The notes under the pieces are model-generated. The model did no database searches. It had not been told where the DNA came from and saw only the letters and a list, made by a program, of their open reading frames with translations. From an uncultured Collinsella sp. (lineage in GTDB: Bacteria > Actinomycetota > Coriobacteriia > Coriobacteriales > Coriobacteriaceae): a stretch of 28,944 nucleotides of DNA. Made by a program: the position numbers and the translations under genes. The stretch covers positions 1 to 28,944 of the forward strand of contig CABUZD010000009.1 of assembly GCA_902495945.1 (NCBI GenBank), in the 5' to 3' direction. Below are positions 24,401 to 28,944 of the stretch, one piece after another (the first letter of the stretch is position 1; each line of letters begins with the position of its first letter).

Positions 24401-24797
24401 TGACGCCCTCAACGCGCTTTTCGCCGCAGCAGTCGAGGCACGTGCCAAGGTCGCGCCCGCCAAGGCCATCCTGGACGAGAAGCAGGCCGCGGTGGACGGG
24501 CTCCAGGCCGGCTACGATGCGGCACTCGCCGCCTACGAGTTGGCGAAGTCCGATCGCATCGCGGCGGAGCAGAAGCTTTCCGATGAGATCGCACGACAGG
24601 AGGCAGAGGAGGTCGCAAAGCAGCAGGCGGCATACACCCCGAAGCACCTCGCCGGCACGGATACCGCCCAGCCCGGCAGCCTCGCCCAGACCGGTGACCG
24701 CGCGGGACTCATCGGCGAGACGTTCGTCATCGGCGGTACCGTCCTCGTGGCAGCCGGCGTCTTCCTCGACCGGAAGAAGCGCCGCGGGCAGATGTAA
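21447..24797 (+). CDS. wall-anchored coiled-coil surface protein with central CAP/SEC10-PgrA-like domain (1116 aa)
   Basis: Secreted and sorted to the cell wall. Residues 1-54 form a long signal peptide with a basic n-region and cleavage likely after AFA54. Residues about 60-455 and 683-1060 are Ala/Asp/Lys/Gln-rich coiled coil with repeated blocks such as DAAKADVAAKQQGV and TVQQKQVA. Between them, residues about 457-682 form a CAP-superfamily domain (INEYRKSVGL, GHSM, ENLAWNYG, VGHYLHVISPEIGYMGMAV). This layout matches SEC10/PgrA-type surface exclusion proteins of Gram-positive conjugative plasmids. The C-terminus has the sorting motif LAQTG at 1079-1083, a hydrophobic helix, and tail DRKKRRGQM. 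It is not an LPxTG but an LAxTG variant. ATG 21447 has AAAAGGAA upstream at a wide spacing. Adhesion is the main alternative role. Confidence 0.85.
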   Translation: MTQGKHFAAGGDHFAALPSKKIHAPKGIARLTVTAATMAAMTGSSLISPFTAFAQTGDGGTQHPAVMSPIAAHVGAASGTGAKSAAQTIADLQKAVDEAKAKEDAAKASYNEAAGPYNEAASARDQAKASYDSAVNAGTAADRAAMDEYARQVAEGKDAADAAGKDLEQAKAGLADAKADASEKDEAYQSALKAAQDAKDALDKAKADAVSATPEAISAAEQAVRDAQAAVDRAQAELDNANATLADAQSKLVAAQSAKDSADSILAAARQNKDAADAKAAAASAAYEKAKADLAAAEAGASGPEYDAAKQKVADAEAALAAAQATQSQCESELEQVQSAAATAQADLNDAQASLSAKQQAAVDAASGVNDAQSALDAANSDLDAAKQANADAIAKLDAAKQAVKDAESAKAAADVELANAKTAKDTADAAVTAAQQKVDEAQAKLDSADAQLKQGAIGFFKAMGADSAIEIIQNCTHKDYTEVGNSLDATSLDNMLAAIPYMKSINEYRKSVGLSELQVTYKLIAAAIANANYSDVKFGHSMQFDTTENLAWNYGTDPKPQWVDQEKAFFDQAVQELYGVTGLTGKDAVDFYKTHSGIESYVNQHFKVAGYPATVGHYLHVISPEIGYMGMAVCSKGTLNGWQTDSLDTANLGWAGSGWNMNPMSVDEYEQKLTSYINGLKNAKSALDVAKADLASKKQAAAGAATTVQQKQVAVDSAQAGVDAAKQGVADAQRAVDATKADVAAKQQGVTDAQTELDAAKSDLDAANAAVDTAKSTVQQKQVAFDAANAAVMTAQSKLDSAKADTAAKQQGVDDANADLAKFFQDVADAKKALDTAKSVHDAAAAEQTEKATVLAAAEQKADATARTLADAQRAVDAAKADTGVAADRLTGSQTDLDDAQSNLDILTDLAAKLAEAQQREQDAVKAVNDTKAALDAAKADTIAAESLVSAAEQAKAQADAKLSKLNSIDAGAAIASGHDVNADDALNALFAAAVEARAKVAPAKAILDEKQAAVDGLQAGYDAALAAYELAKSDRIAAEQKLSDEIARQEAEEVAKQQAAYTPKHLAGTDTAQPGSLAQTGDRAGLIGETFVIGGTVLVAAGVFLDRKKRRGQM

Positions 24798-24862
24798 AAG
24801 CGAGTCGGGCGTTGGATATCGGCTGGTGTCCAACGCCCGGTTTCATGGACAGGGAGATCGGT

Positions 24863-25507
24863 GTGAGAACAAAGGCTATTATCGTTGCGCTTCTGGTGTG
24901 CCTTTCGGCACCTCAACTTGGATGTGCCAGCGTTGCAAAGCAAGGAAGCGGCTCTACGGAAAGGGCCGCTACGGCGGTAAAGAATAAAGACAAAAAGAAG
25001 CCGAGCGAAGAAAAGACGGCGCAAGCCTCTGGAGCCAAGACCGAGGAGAAGAAAGAATCCGACGACAAGGACCAGAAGTCCGATGACTCCAAGAAGGAGG
25101 ATAACAAGTCTTCCGATTCCTCGAAGTCGGACAGCAAGGGCGATTCCTCCCAGTCCAAGCAGAATTCCGGCAATTCGCAGGGCTCTGGCAGCAACAATTC
25201 CTCTTCCAACGGCGGTAGCCAGAAGAAGTGGGTTGCCGAGCAGGGCCACTGGGAGACTGATTACAGCCAGGTCTGGGTGCCGAATGTGGTATATACGCGT
25301 CATGAACGTTACATTTGTAGTGCATGCGGTGCATCTTTCGATTCTATAGCCGCTTGGTCAGCTCATAGTGACGCAATGTGGGAACAAGGCCAAGACCATG
25401 GAGCATATATCAATGATTCGTATACTACCTCTGAGGACCAGGGACATTATGAACAGAAGGCTACGGGGCAGCATTGGGTCGTCGATGTTGCCGGTCACTG
25501 GGAATAA
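24863..25507 (+). CDS. secreted/lipoprotein-like protein with C2H2-type finger (214 aa)
   Basis: Begins MRTKAIIVALLVCLSAPQLGC; the hydrophobic core followed by LGC21 suggests a lipoprotein, although the lipobox is imperfect (Q at -3), so simple secretion is possible. Residues about 25-125 are low-complexity Lys/Asp/Ser/Asn (linker across the wall). The C-terminal 90 residues contain three G-H-W/Y-E repeats (QGHWETDY, QGHYEQKA, AGHWE) and a zinc-finger-like C152-x2-C155-x12-H168-x10-H179. Similar tails occur in uncharacterised secreted proteins of gut Firmicutes and Actinobacteria. GTG 24863 follows GGGAG by 6 nt. It lies 65 bp after the surface protein gene, with no clear terminator between, so it may be in one operon. 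Confidence 0.72.
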   Translation: MRTKAIIVALLVCLSAPQLGCASVAKQGSGSTERAATAVKNKDKKKPSEEKTAQASGAKTEEKKESDDKDQKSDDSKKEDNKSSDSSKSDSKGDSSQSKQNSGNSQGSGSNNSSSNGGSQKKWVAEQGHWETDYSQVWVPNVVYTRHERYICSACGASFDSIAAWSAHSDAMWEQGQDHGAYINDSYTTSEDQGHYEQKATGQHWVVDVAGHWE

Positions 25508-25558
25508 TGGACATATGTTCCTCTCCTCTTACATTCGGTAAATAAATATTTATTTGCG

Positions 25559-25584
25559 GGCGGCCGGTTTCGGCCGCCTTTTTT
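25559..25584 (+). terminator. terminator after the surface-protein operon
   Basis: GGCGGCCG (25559-25566) pairs with CGGCCGCC (25571-25578) with a 4-nt loop, then TTTTTT. Strong rho-independent terminator closing the 21447-25507 unit. Confidence 0.93.
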
Positions 25585-25950
25585 AGACGCCCAGTCTGGG
25601 AGCAAACGATAGGAAAGCAATCAAACGAGAGACTGTTCCAAAAGAATCCGGCGGTGCCAGATGCTTCGGGCAAAACCTTCCGCAAATCGGTAAGGTCTTC
25701 CATCAACTTGCTCCAGCCCTCGCCCGGAGTCCGCTGCGCGGTAATGCAAAAACTCGGCATCCCTCGCATTCGCAGTACCGCTTCGCTCTCGCTACAGCGA
25801 ATTTCTAACACTCAGCATCCTTCGCGTTAAAAATTCGCTTCCGCTCACGGTCTCCGCTGACACTACGACACCGCGAAGCCTTTCGCTCGAAACGAGGCCT
25901 CTCGTTTCGTGTCTACGCTACGCTCCGCCCAATCACCGTTCCGGAGATTG
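25585..25950. other. non-coding region with possible gene remnant
   Basis: No intact gene. On the minus strand, a reading frame around 25640-25780 reads PGEGWSKLMEDLTDLRKVLP and ends FFWNSL near the sequence GAGACTGTTCC. This looks like a decayed coding segment or the end of an insertion sequence, but I cannot identify it. Bases 25780-25940 are a run of short, imperfect GC-rich dyads (TTCGCT/AGCGAA types) common beside mobilisation genes. Confidence 0.35.
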
Positions 25951-26069
25951 CAAGATTGGTGTTGGGCTAGATAAATGGGGCCATACTCGCCCCCTTTATC
26001 TGCCAACACATCTTGTTTATCACCTCTCACGGCGATAAAGTTAGAAATGAAGTTCGCCTTCATTTCTAA
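25951..26069. other. candidate oriT: two large hairpins upstream of mob genes
   Basis: Hairpin 1 spans 25951-26015: outer CAAGAT/TCTTG, then GTGTTGG/CCAACAC, AGATAAA/TTTATCT, and GGGGC/GCCCC around the 7-nt loop CATACTC. Hairpin 2 has perfect 12-bp arms TTAGAAATGAAG (26041-26052) and CTTCATTTCTAA (26058-26069) around TTCGC. Large hairpins about 120-240 bp before a mobC/relaxase pair on the same strand are where a transfer origin normally lies. The nick site itself is not identifiable by eye. Confidence 0.5.
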
Positions 26070-26124
26070 GGGAAGCGACGGCGTCACTTCAAAAAAACGG
26101 CGCGACGTCAGTCGCTCCTAAAAA

Positions 26125-26190
26125 GGAAAGCAATCTCATATCGGTTTTTGAATCGGTGGCCTCACCGATTCGCTCTGCTTTCCTGGGGGG
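26125..26190 (+). promoter_or_regulatory. nested hairpin leader of the mobC-like gene
   Basis: GGAAAGC (26125-26131) and GCTTTCC (26177-26183) form the base; inside, GAATCGGTG (26150-26158) pairs with CACCGATTC (26163-26171) over loop GCCT. The Shine-Dalgarno GGGGGG (26185-26190) begins 2 nt after the hairpin. It may be an operator for the RHH protein or a translational control element. Confidence 0.5.
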
Positions 26191-26193
26191 CAT

Positions 26194-26778
26194 ATGAGTT
26201 GCAAGCGTCCACACACCGTTAAGGCGACACTCACTTCTGAAGAATATGAAACGTTTTCCGCTTTGGCGGAAAAGGCAGGCATGACGAAAGCCGAGCTCAT
26301 TCGTTATAACTTGATCCATCGGAGTGAATCACTCGATAATCTAGTTTCCAAAAATGATGACGGTGGCCGCAGCAAAAAGCTGCAACCCGTTTCAGGTGAT
26401 TCGGACGAAAAGCGCTCGAAGGTCATTTACGTTAAGGTCACCGATGGCGAGCACGAGGCGATCCGCAAACGGGCGGATATACTCGGTGCGACCGTCAGTG
26501 CGTATGCCCGCCGCGTGATGCTTGCCGGTAAAATCGAGAAGATCGATTTCGATAAAAGCCAAGTCGCGAAAATCTATCACGAGCTGTATCGCGAGGGAAC
26601 GAACCTCAATCAGCTGATGTATTTTGTGAACGCCCAAGGGCTTCCCGCGTACAACGAGAAAGCTGTTTTTCGTACGCTTGAAAAGGTTTACCAGAACGCC
26701 CGCAAAGTCACTCTCTTCATAAGAGAGCTTGAGCGGCGCTATTTCACCGACGGCGGTGATCTCAATGACCGTTATTAA
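26194..26778 (+). CDS. mobC: MobC-like mobilisation accessory protein with two RHH-like segments (194 aa)
   Basis: Relaxosome accessory protein expected to bind oriT and help the relaxase. The MobC family core is seen in the second half: NLNQLMYFVNAQGLPAYNEKAV followed by the helical LEKVYQNARKVTLFIREL. Two ribbon-helix-helix-like segments precede it: VKATLTSEEYETFSALAEKA...AELIRYNLI (about 9-43) and VKVTDGEHEAIRKRADILGATVSAYARRVML (about 80-110). Usual MobC proteins are about 110-130 aa with one RHH, so this one is extended. ATG 26194 has GGGGGG upstream. It overlaps the relaxase gene start by 14 bp, indicating translational coupling. Confidence 0.8.
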   Translation: MSCKRPHTVKATLTSEEYETFSALAEKAGMTKAELIRYNLIHRSESLDNLVSKNDDGGRSKKLQPVSGDSDEKRSKVIYVKVTDGEHEAIRKRADILGATVSAYARRVMLAGKIEKIDFDKSQVAKIYHELYREGTNLNQLMYFVNAQGLPAYNEKAVFRTLEKVYQNARKVTLFIRELERRYFTDGGDLNDRY

Positions 26779-27964
26779 GCAGAAAGGTATTTCATCCGAA
26801 CGCTACGCGAAGAACGTGCGCAAGTACATCAACGGAAAGCGTGCTTTGGCCCGCGGCGGCTGGAACCTCGCGAACGGAAAGTACTGGTTTTCCGAGATGG
26901 CTATGACGCGGAAGATGTTTCATCACGACAGGCCCGCGCGTGCCGGCGCGAAGAACATAACGATGCTTCATCAGATTCTCGCGTTTCTGCCCGAGGAGTG
27001 CAGCTGCAACGGAGGCAAGATGACCCCAGATGCGTGTATGGCCTACGCGGAGCAATGGCTTGCGAAGCACTATCCGCATCAACAAGTGATTGTCGCGTTG
27101 CATGAGGAAAGTGATAAGGCGGGAAAACGCTACGCAGTGCACATGGCGATTAACCGTACCGATTTGTTAACCGGCAAACGTTGCGAGACGGGTGGGCGAC
27201 GCGGAAAGTACGAACGCGCTGCGTGGGTCCGTGAAATGGACGAGGCTTGGAATCTTACTCAACTTGAAAAGGGAAAGAAAAATTCGAAGATTCGTGATCG
27301 CCAGCCGCGCGACACAGAAAAGGAGATTATCGGTCGCGGTGAGTACAGTTATAAAAACAATCTGCGCGAGCTGATCCATCTTGCAATCAATGAAGGTCAC
27401 CCAAAGAATATGGAGCAGTTCAAAAAACTACTTGCCTCATGGGGCGTAGACATTTTCATCAAGAACAATCGAGTCTATGCGACAGATCTCGATATCAAGG
27501 AGGCCGGCAATCCGAAGTGCACTTTCAATCTGACTCGACTCGACGGACGTTTCGCGGTCAAACAACTTGAAGCGGCGTTCGAAAAGAACATGTTGGAAGC
27601 CGAGCGAGCGTTGCCGTACGAGAAGCGCTGTGAGATTTACATTCAACGTCTTAAGAAGGCGTACTCGGCGTGGGTCGAACAAGCGAAATCGAGCAAGGGC
27701 GTCGCCTACAATTCATTCCCCAAATTCATCGCACCGAAGTGCGATGAGGACCTGCTCGAAGATCCGGCGGTTCGCGATGAGCTTCTTGCGCGTCGCGGTT
27801 ATGCAAGGGAGATTCGCAACCGCTATGCCGGCGCCGTTCCCGATGCCGGCGATGATCGCGTTCGCGCCGCAGGTCGAGCCCATGGTGGTAACGTTGACAT
27901 CTCGCCGCAGGTCGATCGCGCGGTCGACCGAGGCGATTACGCTCGCGGAGACACGCATCGCTAG
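26765..27964 (+). CDS. MobA/VirD2-type relaxase (399 aa)
   Basis: Nicks the transferred strand at oriT and pilots it to the recipient. The N-terminal domain fits the relaxase/mobilisation nuclease family: candidate nucleophile Tyr14 or Tyr21 in SERYAKNVRKYINGK, and a histidine motif VALHEES...KRYAVHMAINRTDLLTGKR with H113 and H126. The third histidine of the usual HxDxxHxH triad is not obvious, so the metal site is atypical. A helical C-terminal part has no recognisable primase or helicase. ATG 26765 overlaps the end of the mobC-like gene (GGCGGTGAT upstream). No type IV secretion genes are in the window, so transfer would need a helper. The 399-aa length is moderate for this family. Confidence 0.82.
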   Translation: MTVIKQKGISSERYAKNVRKYINGKRALARGGWNLANGKYWFSEMAMTRKMFHHDRPARAGAKNITMLHQILAFLPEECSCNGGKMTPDACMAYAEQWLAKHYPHQQVIVALHEESDKAGKRYAVHMAINRTDLLTGKRCETGGRRGKYERAAWVREMDEAWNLTQLEKGKKNSKIRDRQPRDTEKEIIGRGEYSYKNNLRELIHLAINEGHPKNMEQFKKLLASWGVDIFIKNNRVYATDLDIKEAGNPKCTFNLTRLDGRFAVKQLEAAFEKNMLEAERALPYEKRCEIYIQRLKKAYSAWVEQAKSSKGVAYNSFPKFIAPKCDEDLLEDPAVRDELLARRGYAREIRNRYAGAVPDAGDDRVRAAGRAHGGNVDISPQVDRAVDRGDYARGDTHR

Positions 27965-28141
27965 TTTTGGAAAGCCTATCGTCGGTGCCCTAGCGCACTG
28001 CCATCCAGTGCCGATTCTGCCATACTCGCAATTCGGCAAGGATGAGGAGTATGAATTAATCGGGGCTTATAGGACAACACCAAAACCGGCATCGACGGCT
28101 CCATGGATGATTCGGATTCCAAATAGGCCCTGTTAGTTGAG
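27965..28141. other. intergenic space between the relaxase and 4-TM genes
   Basis: A 177-bp convergent gap. I see no gene, terminator with T-tract, or repeat that I can support here. Confidence 0.4.
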
Positions 28142-28588
28142 CTACTTCTTTGCCGGTGTCGTATACGAAACCGCTATACCCGCGGCAATTGCCATGAGAC
28201 AGCTCACGATGAATCCGAACTCATACTTCAAAACGTTTGTTGCGGTCAGGGCGATAATCAACACAGTCGCAATTTGCAGAATTATCATTATTACGAAGAG
28301 ATTGATTCCTTGTTTGGCCGAAGTCGCTGAGTGAGTTTGGCTTTGTTGATTCAGGTTGTAGCTGACAACAAAAGCGATCAGTTCGCTTGATACGGGGCCG
28401 ACTACATAGAAAAAGATTGCGTCAATGAAGCCTATAGTGTTGTAAGTGTTGTAAGTTGTTTCGCCGGAAAAAACAGCGTATAAAGCATATCCAAATCTTG
28501 GCTGATTCATGTATGAGTAGGAGAAGACCAAGAGCGTCAATATTGCTACTACCAGAAGTGCATTCAGGATAAATCGTTTGCTTTTCAT
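28142..28588 (-). CDS. four-TM membrane protein of unknown function (148 aa)
   Basis: Unrecognised family. Begins MKSKRFILN and has four hydrophobic segments: about 6-27 (FILNALLVVAILTLLVFSYS), 50-77 (IGFIDAIFFYVVGPVSSELI), 93-118 (GINLFVIMIILQIATVLIIA), and 123-143 (FGFIVSCLMAIAAGIAVSY). The middle loop is polar (NQQSQTHSATSAKQ). GGAAGGAGCG precedes ATG 28588 and rules out the upstream ATG at 28645. AT-rich codon use compared with the chromosome-type genes suggests that it belongs to the mobile segment. It is convergent with the relaxase gene. A small immunity-like or envelope protein would fit the size, but nothing proves it. Confidence 0.65.
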   Translation of the reverse strand: MKSKRFILNALLVVAILTLLVFSYSYMNQPRFGYALYAVFSGETTYNTYNTIGFIDAIFFYVVGPVSSELIAFVVSYNLNQQSQTHSATSAKQGINLFVIMIILQIATVLIIALTATNVLKYEFGFIVSCLMAIAAGIAVSYTTPAKK

Positions 28589-28628
28589 CGATCGCTCCTT
28601 CCGGGTGACTCTTATATGTAATTCTACA

Positions 28629-28661
28629 ACAGCCATTATTTTCAAAGAATATAATGGCTGT
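28629..28661. promoter_or_regulatory. 11-bp inverted repeat upstream of the 4-TM gene
   Basis: ACAGCCATTAT (28629-28639) and ATAATGGCTGT (28651-28661) are perfect arms 11 bp apart, centred about 57 bp before ATG 28588. The position suits an operator or promoter region for the minus-strand gene. TTGAAA on that strand could be a -35 box. Confidence 0.5.
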
Positions 28662-28685
28662 CCTAAATAACGTGCACTTTCGCTG

Positions 28686-28715
28686 GAGGGTCGCTGTTTG
28701 GCGGCCCTCTTTTTT
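28686..28715 (+). terminator. intrinsic terminator
   Basis: GAGGGTCGC (28686-28694) pairs with GCGGCCCTC (28701-28709) with one U-G pair and a 6-nt loop, followed by TTTTTT. No plus-strand gene lies directly upstream, so it may insulate the next small transcript. Confidence 0.85.
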
Positions 28716-28761
28716 GCACAGGCGCGGTGGGATGGTAATATCGGGCGGGAGTCAGCCGCTC

Positions 28762-28907
28762 TGATAGAATCGTCCTTGCTGTCGGCAGCCCTCGTGCCGG
28801 GCAGAGCCCTCCATTTGATGGGAGGTGATGCCCATGACCGATTTCGGCTTATAGGACAAAATGTGTGTCTACTTTAGGGGTATCGGCGCAGGTCGATGCC
28901 CCTTTTT
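28762..28907 (+). ncRNA. compact ~130-nt transcription unit with hidden Shine-Dalgarno and six-codon ORF
   Basis: An extended -10, TGATAGAAT (28762-28770), should start RNA near 28777. The terminator GGGGTATCG (28877-28885) / CGATGCCCC (28894-28902) plus TTTTT ends it at about 28907. In between, GGAGGTGAT (28821-28829) is a near-ideal ribosome-binding site that can pair with CCTCCAT (28808-28814), and is followed by ATG 28834 and a six-residue ORF, MTDFGL, stopping at 28854. This could be a leader peptide, a decayed type I toxin gene, or a regulatory RNA. Confidence 0.5.
28876..28907 (+). terminator. terminator of the small unit
   Basis: A 9-bp stem with one wobble pair, 28877-28885 with 28894-28902, 8-nt loop, then TTTTT. 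Confidence 0.85.
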
Positions 28908-28944
28908 CAGCCGTTTAAATTCCGTGCCCGCTTTTAACCGCTCG

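Noticed and set aside
21447..24797. Reading the repetitive surface gene as tandem DNA repeats or a CRISPR array.
   Set aside because: The repeats are imperfect and kept in codon frame; they encode coiled-coil heptads, with no constant repeat/spacer pattern.
23418..24833. A 471-codon minus-strand frame rich in Gly/Leu/Cys opposite the surface protein.
   Set aside because: Its repetitiveness mirrors the coiled-coil repeats on the plus strand; it has no start signal or plausible fold.
27713..28136. Open frames across the end of the relaxase gene on both strands, read as a possible frameshifted relaxase tail or overlapping gene.
   Set aside because: Composition is shadow-like (Arg/Ser- and Ala/Ile-rich), with no ribosome-binding site and no recognisable relaxase continuation.
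28064..28859. GGCTTATAGGACAA occurs at 28064-28077 and again at 28846-28859, flanking the 4-TM gene like att sites.
   Set aside because: A 14-nt exact repeat is expected about once by chance in a 29-kb window, flanks do not match, and no recombinase is nearby.

Overview
The window looks like chromosome of a high-GC, anaerobic, host-associated actinobacterium, most likely a Coriobacteriia member close to Collinsella. The pointers are the GC-rich third codon positions, a mannose-family PTS with DUF956, a very large Fe-S/FAD oxidoreductase beside hypA, intergenic hairpin repeats, and LAxTG-type surface anchoring. The assignment rests on gene content and style; no database search was possible.

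Bases 1-20626 are mostly housekeeping and metabolic genes: a stand-alone aconitase-family hydratase; a pair of divergent single-TM proteins set among two families of palindromic repeats; clpB; a small acidic protein; an AAA/DUF4143 ATPase with a palindrome over its promoter; a membrane-anchored protein of unknown role; and a tetR gene followed by a multi-TM protein gene. TetR is divergent from a 925-aa ferredoxin/GltD-like oxidoreductase and hypA, with two perfect 15-bp dyads between them. A manXYZ PTS operon and DUF956 follow, bracketed by two copies of a 69-bp hairpin repeat, then tRNA-Arg(CCU).

Bases 20627-28944 have a different texture: AT-rich non-coding DNA, many small hairpins, and mobilisation genes. 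In order: five imperfect copies of a 15-bp dyad spaced in steps of about 21-22 bp; a leaderless XRE repressor gene; a 12-bp inverted repeat that forms two overlapping divergent promoters; an 1116-aa wall-anchored coiled-coil protein with a central CAP-like domain resembling SEC10/PgrA surface-exclusion proteins; a secreted protein with a C2H2-like finger; an oriT-like hairpin region; a MobC-like accessory protein and a MobA/VirD2-type relaxase; a 4-TM protein; and a compact unit of about 130 nt with a hidden Shine-Dalgarno and a six-codon ORF. I read this as a mobilisable island starting next to tRNA-Arg, with its other end outside the window. No integrase, transposase or type IV secretion gene is visible.

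The most interesting candidate system is the repressor / divergent promoter / surface protein module at 20756-25584 next to the mobilisation genes. It has the parts of a mobile-element surface-exclusion or adhesion system under its own repressor, with a phased operator or integrase-arm array nearby whose ligand is unknown.
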